From NCBI GenBank assembly GCA_964639665.1, contig CAZXEU010000211.1, forward strand, positions 1 to 18,938: a DNA stretch of 18,938 nt. The letters are read 5' to 3'. Origin of the DNA: CAZXEU01 sp964639665. Lineage in GTDB: Bacteria; Bacteroidota; Rhodothermia; Rhodothermales; Bin80. Shown here in pieces: positions 8,513 to 16,446 of this stretch. Both the position numbers and the translations under genes were made by a program. The notes beneath the pieces are model-generated. The model had not been told where the DNA came from. It worked only from the letters and a program-made list of their open reading frames with translations, and did not search any database. Numbering within the stretch: position 1 is the stretch's first letter; each line of letters begins with the position of its first letter.

Positions 8513-9667
8513 ATGCGGACGCATTCCTTCGCTAGTGAACTCGCTGCCTGCCTGCTTCTGCTTGGTGCTACTTCCTCCTTGTCTGCCTGCATTTCTAGAG
8601 TAGAGGACTCGGCGGATGAGTCTGTCCGGAGAACATCGTCCGGACCGGCACTGGGCGTGCTATTCCGGATCGGCGATGAATCCTCGGGAGACACGATCCT
8701 GTTTGGCGGGATAGGAGAACTGGTGGCCGTTGATCGCGCCGGTCGCATTTTTGTCGGGGAAGAGCAGGATCCCGTGATCTATGTCTTCACAGCAGACGGC
8801 AGCCTTGTCCGAATCATTGGCCAAAAGGGCAGTGGCCCCGGAGAATTCCAGCGGCTCGAATCCATTCACTCCGGACCGGGCGATACGCTCTACGCCTTCG
8901 ATTCCCAATTGGACCGAATATCAGCTTATGAGCCGTATTCCCTGAGTCTGGCCTACGACTTTGCTGTTTCCGGGGACTCGCTCGGCCTGCCATCCGGACT
9001 CGTCGGCGTACTCGACACGGGCCTGCTCGTTACGTACGGCCGGCCCGTGTCGCCAAACGATTACGAAAAAGAGCGCCGCCGGTATGTCCTACGGGTCGAC
9101 TGGTCAGGACGGGTCCTGCCGCCCCCCGTGCATTACCTGCCGGATTACGAGTGGCATTTTTCGGTATCAGGGGAAATGCGCCAGGTCATCAGACTGCCTT
9201 TCGCACGCGATCCTGTTTTCCGAATGGGAACCGACGGCTCACTGTACGCGGGCTGGAGCGGATCCGTGGGCATAGCCGTCATCGCGCCTGACGGCTCGCA
9301 CAGCCGCGCCATCACTCGTGCGCACGTTCCCGTTCCCGTTACACGCAACGAGCTTGAACGGTTCGCCGAAAATACACCGGCGTGGTACCGTAGCTCGCTC
9401 CTCGAAGTGGATCTGCCCGAAGGCCAAACCAAGTCTGCCTTCGAGACTTTTGTGGTCGACGATCGCGCGCGTATTTGGTTGAAGACTACGCCGCGCTCTG
9501 TAGTGGACTCTACGGCGCAGTGGCTTATCCTGGATGCGGAAAGCCAATTGCGAGGACAGGTGGAGCTCCCGGTGAATACAAACCTGCGCACCATACGGGG
9601 GGACCGGGCTTATGCCGTAGGAGATGGCGACGAAATCACGCTCATTGTATACCAAGTCAAGCCGTAG
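8513..9667 (+). CDS. 6-bladed beta-propeller lipoprotein
   Basis: 384 aa from the ATG at 8513. The open frame extends back to 8414, but MRTHSFASELAACLLLLG followed by the lipobox LSAC (Cys25) makes 8513 the sensible start. The mature protein has NHL-like blades: LVAVDRAGRIFVGEEQD, VYVFTADGSLVRIIGQKGSG with PGEFQRLESI, and FVVDDRARIWLKT near the end. The IGQKGSGPGEFQ signature (~74 residues past the lipobox) is the hallmark of the 6-bladed beta-propeller family common in Bacteroidota and Rhodothermota. The function is unknown; such proteins are usually surface or periplasmic ligand binders. It follows the HExxH gene by 100 bp on the same strand, so co-transcription is possible but not shown. 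No strong ribosome-binding site is seen. Confidence 0.85.
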   Translation: MRTHSFASELAACLLLLGATSSLSACISRVEDSADESVRRTSSGPALGVLFRIGDESSGDTILFGGIGELVAVDRAGRIFVGEEQDPVIYVFTADGSLVRIIGQKGSGPGEFQRLESIHSGPGDTLYAFDSQLDRISAYEPYSLSLAYDFAVSGDSLGLPSGLVGVLDTGLLVTYGRPVSPNDYEKERRRYVLRVDWSGRVLPPPVHYLPDYEWHFSVSGEMRQVIRLPFARDPVFRMGTDGSLYAGWSGSVGIAVIAPDGSHSRAITRAHVPVPVTRNELERFAENTPAWYRSSLLEVDLPEGQTKSAFETFVVDDRARIWLKTTPRSVVDSTAQWLILDAESQLRGQVELPVNTNLRTIRGDRAYAVGDGDEITLIVYQVKP

Positions 9668-10714
9668 CTGCTCGCAATCAGTTCCACGTGCCACCATCCG
9701 GCTTTAATCTGCTCTAGATCCGGGCCTGATATGAGCACGATGTTCTACGGTTTTCCGTGCGCGCTGCAAGAGACGACGAATCGTAGTCCGGCGGAAACGG
9801 TTGCCGGACAGAATCAGGGGCGAGTGGTACCGGCGCTGCACACCCGGTCACCCCTTCTGTCAGCTTGGTTGAGGTCGGGGGGACGTCAGGCGCTCCCCGC
9901 GTACGGACCCGTACAGCCAAGCGAAATCCGTCCTGCGATTCTCATGGCTGTCACTGAATTAGACTCTCGCATGCCCGCACTACACCTTCATGTCGGGCAG
10001 TAAGTAGCGGAAAACAGGCCATTTTGTATCAAACGCAATCCGCAGGCCGGGTTTCGTTTCGTTGCGCAGTCTTAGCCCCTGGTGCATCCGGCAGAGTTGT
10101 TTAAGTGACCCAGCCAAAGCGTATGGTCGTCGAGCTGGACCTTTATGTGCCAGAATGCCCTCATCGCCCGAGCCATTCCATATCGGGTCCGGCGCGCCGA
10201 CGACTACGCGCGTGCGTTTCTCCAAGCCGCGATCGATGAGAGAATCGAGTGCCGGACGCGCCTTCCTTTATCACTTGCGTCTTGCTCCGGCTGATTGGCT
10301 TCGATTCACCGGACAGGACATCCGGACCCGCTCATCCTCGCTAGTCGATGAATATCTGGGATTCATTCGGGTCTGCGCCCAATTCGGTCTGCGCCCACTA
10401 ATGGACACGCCCAGCGTGGTTCATGTTACACAAACGAAAAAGGCAGCGCCATCCACTGGGCGGATTGTTTCGCCGAGCGGATGAAACTCTTGTCCTTCAG
10501 AGGCTTCCCGGTGGCTTGCACGCCCTGGATCGCATTCAGTTATCAAGCCACCCATCGCGGGGAATGTCCACCGGCGTAACCACAAGTCTGTCGCCACCTG
10601 ATCCGGATTGGGAATCCTCCTCGGAAATCAGGGTCACTTCGCTCGTGCTTCCCGGCACCGGCGAGGAGCCCCTTCGGCGCGGAGCGTCCCCCGCGACAGA
10701 AGTCTGCCGCCGCC
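9668..10714. other. About 1 kb with no convincing gene
   Basis: Several frames of 60-140 codons are open on both strands, but none begins with a plausible ribosome site and signal, and none shows a recognisable domain. The residue composition (Arg/Ser/Pro-rich) is that of GC-rich non-coding frames. A 16-17 bp tandem duplication with a 1 nt length difference sits at 10365-10397. On the - strand a 16-residue stretch at about 10548-10595 resembles the C-terminus of MazE antitoxins. The likeliest reading is decayed gene sequence plus the sulfatase upstream region. Confidence 0.5.
10365..10397. repeat. Tandem duplication, 17 + 16 bp
   Basis: ATTCGGGTCTGCGCCCA (10365-10381) is followed directly by ATTCGGTCTGCGCCCA (10382-10397). 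The copies are identical but for one G in a G-run. An uncorrected out-of-frame length difference argues against this segment being coding. Confidence 0.8.
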
Positions 10715-10722
10715 TATCTTTG
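10715..10722 (+). promoter_or_regulatory. Candidate Bacteroidota-type -7 element of the sulfatase gene
   Basis: TATCTTTG fits the TAnnTTTG -7 consensus of Bacteroidota housekeeping promoters. It lies 70 bp upstream of the sulfatase ATG (10792). No TTTG -33 element is seen 17-23 bp upstream. If used, transcription would begin near 10727-10730, which would exclude the in-frame TTG at 10726 as a translation start. Confidence 0.35.
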
Positions 10723-10791
10723 TAGTTGGCTAACGAACCGGAACCCGCGGCTTCAGACACAATCCTGTGGCCGTCCAAGCACCTTAAAAAC

Positions 10792-12255
10792 ATGAGTTTG
10801 TTGCTGCGCAGTTTCGTCCGAAACCTGGTCCGCTCCGCATTGGCCTTCGTGCTTCTGGCGCTCGGCGCATCGTGCACTAGAGAGTCTGTTCCTCCCAACG
10901 TGCTCTTCATCGCCGTCGACGATCTCAACACGGATCTCGGCACCTATGGCCACGACCTTGTGAAGAGCCCGCAGATCGACCGGCTCGCGAGGCAAGGCGT
11001 TCGATTCGATCGCGCCTACTGCCAGTATCCCGTCTGCAATCCCAGCCGGGCGAGTCTATTGACAGGGCTCTACCCCGAACAAACCGGCGTGCTTACAAAT
11101 CAGGACAGCTTTCGCGTCAAGCTGCCGGCAATTGCCACGCTTCCCCAATGGTTCAAGGAACATGGATATCACACGGCCCGCGTTGGCAAGATCTTCCACT
11201 ACGGGGTGCCTAGGGAGATAGGCACGGCCGGCATGGACGATTCGGCCTCGTGGTCCGAGACCTACAATCCCCGCGGAATTGACCGGGAGGTCCATGATCG
11301 CATTCACACAATTGTGCCGAACCAGTTTGGGGGCACACTGAGCTGGCTAAGCATTGATCCGGAAGAGGGACCTCATACGGACGAGCTCGGGGCCACCGCA
11401 GCCATTGCGATCATGGAGGAGCAACACCCCTCCCGCACGGGCAAGCCGCTATTCCTGGCGGTGGGCTTCTATCGCCCGCATACGCCATTCGTTGCCCCGT
11501 CGCCGTACTTCGATTTGTATCCGCTGGATCGCGTAGATCCCGTGCTCGAGGTGCCGGGCGACCGGGACGACATCCCCGTAGCTGCCCTTGCGGATCGGCC
11601 CCGGCAACGGGAGCTGGATATCGAACAACGCAAAGCCATTATCCAGGCCTACTACGCCTCGGTTTCCTTCATGGACGCGCAGGTTGGCCGCCTGCTGGAC
11701 GCGCTGGACGAGTTTGGTCTGGCGGATAACACCATCATCGCGTTTGTGTCGGACCACGGGTATCACCTCGGCCATCACGGACTCTGGCAGAAAGGAGACC
11801 TTTTTGAGGGCTCTGTTCGCGTACCGCTCATTCTGTCCGCTCCCCAGGCGCCGAGCAAAGGCTCCGGTACAGAGGCGCTGGTTGAACTGGTGGACTTGTA
11901 CCCGACCCTGGTGGATTTGGCCGGTTTGCCGGAGCCAGCGCACCTGGCCGGACGCAGCCTGCGGCCGCTGATGGAGGACGCGGAGCATCCGGGCCGAACA
12001 GGTGCTCTGACGGTGGGATGGAGCAGAGCCGCCTGGATGCACGCCGAGATGGGCGGCCGCCGGGTAATGGGCTACTCCGTCCGGTCCAGTCGGTACCGTT
12101 ATACGGAATGGGATGATGGCAATGCGGGCGCCGAGCTATACGATTACCATCGTGATCCACTCGAAATTACCAATCTGGCCGGAGAGCCGGCATACGCGGA
12201 CACTCTAGCGCGGATGAAGCAGCTTTTGGATTCAAGAAAGCTGGCCGCGAAATAG
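10792..12255 (+). CDS. Lipoprotein sulfatase, iduronate-2-sulfatase-like
   Basis: 487 aa from the ATG at 10792; a TTG 22 codons upstream is in frame but would bury the signal peptide. The N-terminus is a lipoprotein signal ending LLALGASC (Cys28). The sulfatase fold is complete: metal-binding DD (43-44), the CNPSR formylglycine motif (Cys82 to be oxidised) in YCQYPVCNPSRASLLTG, VGKIFH (132-137), RPHTPFVAP (228-236), SDHGYHLGHHGLWQKGD (320-336) and the C-terminal GRSLRPLM. Sequence order and motifs match the iduronate-2-sulfatase/choline-sulfatase-like group, which removes sulfate esters from saccharides; the actual substrate is not readable. As a Cys-type enzyme it needs a formylglycine-generating protein or anSME, neither of which is in the window. 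It is probably tethered to a membrane and acts on imported or surface glycans. It converges with the isomerase-family gene. Confidence 0.93.
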   Translation: MSLLLRSFVRNLVRSALAFVLLALGASCTRESVPPNVLFIAVDDLNTDLGTYGHDLVKSPQIDRLARQGVRFDRAYCQYPVCNPSRASLLTGLYPEQTGVLTNQDSFRVKLPAIATLPQWFKEHGYHTARVGKIFHYGVPREIGTAGMDDSASWSETYNPRGIDREVHDRIHTIVPNQFGGTLSWLSIDPEEGPHTDELGATAAIAIMEEQHPSRTGKPLFLAVGFYRPHTPFVAPSPYFDLYPLDRVDPVLEVPGDRDDIPVAALADRPRQRELDIEQRKAIIQAYYASVSFMDAQVGRLLDALDEFGLADNTIIAFVSDHGYHLGHHGLWQKGDLFEGSVRVPLILSAPQAPSKGSGTEALVELVDLYPTLVDLAGLPEPAHLAGRSLRPLMEDAEHPGRTGALTVGWSRAAWMHAEMGGRRVMGYSVRSSRYRYTEWDDGNAGAELYDYHRDPLEITNLAGEPAYADTLARMKQLLDSRKLAAK

Positions 12256-12423
12256 CCCGGAGAGCAGGTTCGCCTTTTACAACCGCGGATTGTTCGGGAC
12301 GTAAATCCTCTGTTTGCATCCGCCGCATCCGGGGCATTCCGGAGGCAGGGCTTGCGCTCGGCCTGAATGAAGGGCGATGCCGCAGACTGTGGCTACTGGA
12401 TGCTGCGCGGCAACGTCAAGCGC

Positions 12424-13401
12424 TCAGTCCTCAAATTCAACAGATGCCAGATACCGGTAGCTGTCCGCAAGCGTTTTGTCCAATTCCGGCGCCAGGTCGC
12501 GTTCAAGCAGGTAGTGCTCTACCCCGGACTCTTGCGCTTGCGAAAGGATGGCGGCCAGATCAAGGACACCGCTGCCGGCATCGGTCATATGTGGAAACAG
12601 CTCAATCCACTGTGACGGATCACCTCCGTCGCCGGCGAAGTGAACGAGCTCCGCCATATCCTTGATGTGCATCAATCGGAAGCGTCCGGGATAAGCCTTC
12701 AGGTACTCTACCGGATCGGCTCGACCGGCGGTCATCCAGTAAACATCCATTTCCAGAGCCACTGCGTCCGGATCAGTCCGCTCCAACAACACCTGAAAGG
12801 GAATCTCCCCTTCCGATTCCACCAGTCCATACCCGTGATTATGATAGAGGAACTGCAGACCTACTTCGCCCATGCGCATGCCGACCTCGTTGAAGGCATC
12901 AGCGACGCGTTTGTAATCATCCAGGCTCTGCCTTTCCTCTGCCGGAATCGCCGGTATGCCGGCGTATCGCTGCCCCAGCACGTGTGCCGCTTCCGCCACG
13001 TCATCAAGGCGGGTTTGAAGCGTCTTCAGGTCGATGTGCATTGACGGAGACGAGATACCATTCTCGTCGAGGATCTCGCGTATCTGCTGCGGACTGTGGC
13101 CAAAGTAACCACTCTGGGAGAGCCCTAGCGTTTCCGCAACCGGCTCCCATGCTGCCCGAGCCTCCGGGACGCTGTACGAATACGGGCCAAAGAATTCGAC
13201 TTCCCGGTACCCGATATCGCCCAGCTTCTTCATTGCCGCCGCAAAGTCCTGCTGAAGCAGGTACGGCATCGTGAAGAGCCCGACACCTATTCGTTCCAGG
13301 CCGACCGGTTGACGGGCAGATACCCGCCCGGGCCGCATGCCCGCCAAAAGGCCGCCGACCAAGGTTGTGGCAGCCGACTTGATCATGTCTCGTCTGTTCA
13401 C
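12424..13401 (-). CDS. Tat-exported sugar phosphate isomerase/epimerase family protein (TIM barrel)
   Basis: 325 aa from a GTG at 13401, chosen because it gives MNRRDMIKSAATTLVGG, a twin-arginine signal, and has AGAGG (13409-13413) 7 nt upstream. The longer open frame (to 13608) adds sequence with no family likeness, and the ATG four codons on would delete both arginines. Residues ~36-320 are a xylose-isomerase-like TIM barrel: EVEFFG (67-72), FLYHNHGYGL (184-193), ALEMDVYW (215-222, metal-site Glu217/Asp219), RLMHIKDM (242-249) and YLLERD (297-302, Glu300). These are the usual divalent-metal and catalytic positions of the AP-endonuclease-2/IolE-like isomerases, which act on sugars, inosose or hydroxypyruvate. 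Exported members are common in glycan-degrading Bacteroidota; the substrate is unknown. It starts divergently from the LVIVD cluster. Confidence 0.9.
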   Translation of the reverse strand: MNRRDMIKSAATTLVGGLLAGMRPGRVSARQPVGLERIGVGLFTMPYLLQQDFAAAMKKLGDIGYREVEFFGPYSYSVPEARAAWEPVAETLGLSQSGYFGHSPQQIREILDENGISSPSMHIDLKTLQTRLDDVAEAAHVLGQRYAGIPAIPAEERQSLDDYKRVADAFNEVGMRMGEVGLQFLYHNHGYGLVESEGEIPFQVLLERTDPDAVALEMDVYWMTAGRADPVEYLKAYPGRFRLMHIKDMAELVHFAGDGGDPSQWIELFPHMTDAGSGVLDLAAILSQAQESGVEHYLLERDLAPELDKTLADSYRYLASVEFED

Positions 13402-13408
13402 GACAACA

Positions 13409-13413
13409 CCTCT
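13409..13413 (-). promoter_or_regulatory. Ribosome-binding site fixing a GTG start
   Basis: On the - strand AGAGG lies 7 nt before the GTG at 13401. This supports the GTG, rather than the nearby ATG (four codons on) or the far-upstream ATG, as the start of the Tat-exported isomerase-family protein. Confidence 0.6.
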
Positions 13414-13654
13414 GCGATTCTTTGTGTGCGATTGTTGCTCAAAATACGTTGCGACCGCACTCTCCGACACGACCATATTCCGCGCCGCCGACAGCGTAAC
13501 AACCTGCTGGCGGGTCTCACAGCTAGCGCCAGGCCGTCGGGCAATGCGGAACCGGCAGCAAGTGTCCATTACGGGATTCTGCCGTCCGGATGTGATCCAT
13601 CGCTGCATGGACTATGGTACCAATGGCCGCACTATCAGCCAAAATGGCAATAGT

Positions 13655-13660
13655 TATATT
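13655..13660 (+). promoter_or_regulatory. Candidate -10 box of the LVIVD/multicopper-oxidase cluster
   Basis: TATATT sits in an AT-rich patch (caatagTTATATTgtcc) 69 bp before the ATG at 13730. No good -35 is visible at 17 bp. It is weak and suggestive only. Confidence 0.28.
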
Positions 13661-13718
13661 GTCCTCGCACAGCTTGCCATCCGTCACTGGTTGGCCGTTC
13701 TGACCGATACAGCTTCCC

Positions 13719-13724
13719 GGAGGA
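13719..13724 (+). promoter_or_regulatory. Strong Shine-Dalgarno deciding the LVIVD start
   Basis: GGAGGA lies 5 nt before the ATG at 13730. It picks this start over in-frame ATGs as far back as 13337 and marks the first gene of the cluster. Confidence 0.8.
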
Positions 13725-13729
13725 AATCG

Positions 13730-15109
13730 ATGTTACGCCGCTGCCTCGTATCACTCGCGTCAGGCCTTTTCGCGACCACTATCTGGGCTCAGCCGCAGGC
13801 GCTTACCCATCCTTCCCATCCTCCTCCACCCGGGATGCGCGGCAGCGAGAACATAGCCGTCATGGCCCATATTCCCCTCGGGAAAGCGGGCAGCGTGTCC
13901 GATATAGAAATCGAGCAGGATCCGGACAGGCCCTACGCGTATGTCGCGCGGCGGGTACACGAGATCGGCTTTGATGTAATCGACCTAAGCAATCCCTCCC
14001 GCGCAAGAGTCATTCAGCGGTGGCGTATCGAGAACGAGGATCTGCACCAGGGCGGAGCCATGGACGGCCGCTACTTCAAGCACGAGGGCCGCTACTATTA
14101 TATACAGTCCGTACAGTTCAGGCAAGGCGGACCCAACTCTGAAGTGGGCGCCATTGTCTTCGATGTAACCGACCTGCCCGGACAGATTCATGAGGTCGGC
14201 CGCATCCGGCAGTCCGAAACACGCGGCGGCTTTCACAACATATTCGTATACAAGCACTCCGCTGGAGCTCCGTTGCTTTTTGCCACTTCGGGCCAGTATG
14301 CGAAGGTCTTCGACATGGACAGGTTTCTGAAGGGCAACCAGACAGAAATGGCTGCAGTAATCGACGACGAGAATTACGCCCTGGTAGGCCGCGTGCCGGT
14401 TGCCCAGACCGAGAACATGTGGTCCCGCGGCTACCACGACTTCTATGTAGGATACCATCCGGCGTCGGGCCAGGACCGGTTTTATGGCGGCGGCGGCAGC
14501 GGCTATTATGTGTACAACGTCACGGATTTGTCCAATCCCGAGTTGCTGCTGACCATTTTGGGCGTTCCCGGAGTCTCCTGGGGACACACGTTTACTCCTT
14601 CTCCCGACGGACGCTATGCTGTCGGCGAGACGGAGTTTCAGTACCAGCCGCTTCGCATATTCGACCTCAAACCCGCCCTTGACGGTGAAGTATCGAACAT
14701 TGACCATGCGATCGGCGCGTGGCATGCGGACTGGCGCAGCCTGGCGCACAACCATGAGGTCCGGTGGCCGTACCTGTTTGTCGCCGGCTACGAAACGGGC
14801 CTGTCCGTAGTAAGCATGGAAGACCCCTCAATGCCCTATACCATCGCTTACTACGATACATTTAACGGACGGCACAACAACCGTGAGGAAGCGATGGCAC
14901 GGGCGGGAAGCCCGTATACCTGGAATGTGTACGATGGCGCATGGGGAGTGGATGTACGCAACAGAGACGGCCTGATTGTCGTTAGCGACATGACTACAGG
15001 CTTCTGGGCTTTCCGGATGGAGGGTTTTGACGGCTGGAACGGGAAGGACTTCGGCGTTCCGAATATTTCCAGCGCACAAGACTGGGACAACGGGCCCGTG
15101 CAGCAATAG
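13730..15109 (+). CDS. Secreted LVIVD-type beta-propeller protein, copy 1
   Basis: 459 aa from the ATG at 13730, with GGAGGA 5 nt upstream. The first 20 residues (MLRRCLVSLASGLFATTIWA) are a Sec signal cleaved at IWA-QP, followed by a His/Pro-rich linker (THPSHPPPP). The rest is LVIVD-like blades: IEQDPDRPYAYVARRV..FDVIDLSNPSRARVIQRW, GAIVFDVTDL, GYYVYNVTDLSNPELL, LSVVSMEDPSMP. Histidines sit at fixed steps: GFHN (169), GYHD (236), WGHT (286), AHNHE (340, 342), and all are kept in copy 2. The C-terminus GFWAFRMEGFDGW..SSAQDWDN is shared with copy 2 and with the truncated gene at the left edge. The family is common as a hypothetical in Gemmatimonadota- and Rhodothermota-like genomes; no activity is established. 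It is the first gene of the cluster ending in the multicopper oxidase. Confidence 0.88.
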   Translation: MLRRCLVSLASGLFATTIWAQPQALTHPSHPPPPGMRGSENIAVMAHIPLGKAGSVSDIEIEQDPDRPYAYVARRVHEIGFDVIDLSNPSRARVIQRWRIENEDLHQGGAMDGRYFKHEGRYYYIQSVQFRQGGPNSEVGAIVFDVTDLPGQIHEVGRIRQSETRGGFHNIFVYKHSAGAPLLFATSGQYAKVFDMDRFLKGNQTEMAAVIDDENYALVGRVPVAQTENMWSRGYHDFYVGYHPASGQDRFYGGGGSGYYVYNVTDLSNPELLLTILGVPGVSWGHTFTPSPDGRYAVGETEFQYQPLRIFDLKPALDGEVSNIDHAIGAWHADWRSLAHNHEVRWPYLFVAGYETGLSVVSMEDPSMPYTIAYYDTFNGRHNNREEAMARAGSPYTWNVYDGAWGVDVRNRDGLIVVSDMTTGFWAFRMEGFDGWNGKDFGVPNISSAQDWDNGPVQQ

Positions 15110-15141
15110 CACCGGAGACTATCCTTTGCATCCTGACTCAA

Positions 15142-16446
15142 ATGAACGCTCGCATTAGCACATTCTTGGCGGCCCTGCTAATCCCGGTGGCGGCTGCCGC
15201 GCAGTGGACCACCGACAACCCCGGCAGCAGCAACATTGCCGTGCTTGGCCACATTCCGCTTGGCCCGCGGCTCAGCGTGGCTGACATGGAACTGGAGCAG
15301 GAATTGCACCGCCCTTTTGCCTATGTCGCCAGAATGGTGTATGGCGACGAGGGGCCCAAGGGAACGGACATCATTAACCTAGGCGATCCTTCCGATCCGA
15401 AGGTAATCCACGAGTGGCGGATCGAGGATCAGGACCTGCACCTGCCAACCGGCGGCATGGATGTCAAGTATTTCAAGTGGGAAGGACGCTACTATGTGGT
15501 GCAGTCCCTGCAATTTGGCCAGGGAGGCCCCAACAATGATCTCGGGGCAGTCATCCTGGATGTAACCTCACTACCGGATGTCGCCGGGGTCAGGGAAGTG
15601 GCCCGCATTCGCGAGCCGGAATTACCTGGAGGCTTTCATAACATCTTCATCTATAAGCATTCGGACGGCAGGGTCCTGCTGCTCGCGACCGTATCCGGAC
15701 CGTTCGCCAACGTTTACGACCTTGGCAAGATTGTAGAGGGGGATATGGACGGACGCCTCGCGGGTCGCGTGCCCGTTCCCGAAACACCCCTTGGCCGCGG
15801 AAGAGCCCGTGGATACCACGACTTCTACGTGGGATACCATGACGACTCAGGGCAGGACAGGTTCTACGGAGGTGGCGTAGGGGGCTACTACGTGTACAAC
15901 ATAACGGACCTGGGCAATCCGGTGCTGCTCGTCACGCTGACAGGCATAAACGGCGTTCGCGGCGGCCACACATTCACGCCGACCCCCGATGGCCAATACG
16001 TAATTGCCGAAACCGAATACCAATATGCCCCGCTTCGGATCTTCGACCTGAAACCAGCGCTTGATGGCGAAGTGTCCAACATCAGCAATCCCATCAGCGC
16101 CTGGACGGCCGACTGGCGCAACCTGGTGCATAACCACGAGGTGCGCTGGCCCTATGTATTTGTGTCGGGCTACCTGGACGGCCTGCAGATATTCAACATG
16201 ATGGACCCCCGAAATCCGGTTACTGTCGGTTACTACGATACCTACCTCGGGCCACCCAACACGGATCGTCCGCCAGTCTTCAACGGCGCATTTGGCGTAG
16301 ACGTACGCAACGCCGACGGCCTCATTACGGTCAGCGACATGTCTACCGGCTTTTGGACTTTCCGTATGGAAGGATTTGACGGATGGGACGGTGCCAAGTG
16401 GGGCATGCCTAACCGGTCGAGCGTACAGGAATGGGACAGCAACTAG
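15142..16446 (+). CDS. Secreted LVIVD-type beta-propeller protein, copy 2
   Basis: 434 aa, ATG at 15142, 32 bp after copy 1. The signal peptide is MNARISTFLAALLIPVAAAA-QW. It aligns with copy 1 along its whole length (NIAVLGHIPLG, GGFHNIFIYKHS, RGYHDFYVGYH, SGQDRFYGGG, IFDLKPALDGEVSNI, HNHEVRWPY, GVDVRNADGLI). Copy-1 inserts near residues 203-212 and 380-398 are shorter here. All candidate metal-site histidines are kept (166, 226, 276, 330, 332). The pair looks like a tandem duplication that has since diverged clearly at the protein level. Its last codons overlap the start of the next gene by 16 nt, so translation of the two is probably coupled. No activity is established. No good ribosome-binding site is seen upstream. 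Confidence 0.88.
   Translation: MNARISTFLAALLIPVAAAAQWTTDNPGSSNIAVLGHIPLGPRLSVADMELEQELHRPFAYVARMVYGDEGPKGTDIINLGDPSDPKVIHEWRIEDQDLHLPTGGMDVKYFKWEGRYYVVQSLQFGQGGPNNDLGAVILDVTSLPDVAGVREVARIREPELPGGFHNIFIYKHSDGRVLLLATVSGPFANVYDLGKIVEGDMDGRLAGRVPVPETPLGRGRARGYHDFYVGYHDDSGQDRFYGGGVGGYYVYNITDLGNPVLLVTLTGINGVRGGHTFTPTPDGQYVIAETEYQYAPLRIFDLKPALDGEVSNISNPISAWTADWRNLVHNHEVRWPYVFVSGYLDGLQIFNMMDPRNPVTVGYYDTYLGPPNTDRPPVFNGAFGVDVRNADGLITVSDMSTGFWTFRMEGFDGWDGAKWGMPNRSSVQEWDSN

Larger units (their letters stand above)
13402..13729. other. 328 bp divergent promoter region
   Basis: This lies between the GTG of the isomerase-family gene (13401, - strand) and the ATG of the first LVIVD propeller (13730, + strand). 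It is locally AT-richer around 13630-13662 than the genome. Both ends carry a good ribosome-binding site. Frames running through it (extensions of both flanking genes) look non-coding. No operator-like inverted repeat was noticed. Confidence 0.55.

Noticed and set aside
10062..10484. 140-codon + strand open frame upstream of the sulfatase
   Set aside because: It has an Arg/Ser/Pro-rich composition, runs through the 16-17 bp tandem duplication, has no ribosome site and shows no domain.
10726..10791. TTG start extending the sulfatase by 22 residues
   Set aside because: It would place 22 polar residues before the lipoprotein signal and would lie at or before the transcription start if the -7 element at 10715 is used.
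12328..12343. Short inverted repeat TCCGG/CCGGA between the convergent sulfatase and isomerase-family genes
   Set aside because: A 5 bp stem with no T-run is too weak to call a terminator.
13402..13608. 69-residue N-terminal extension of the isomerase-family protein
   Set aside because: It would bury the twin-arginine signal; the GTG at 13401 has a well-placed AGAGG, and the extension looks non-coding.
13985..14755. 256-codon - strand open frame
   Set aside because: It is the antisense shadow of LVIVD propeller copy 1, whose frame is confirmed by its paralogue.
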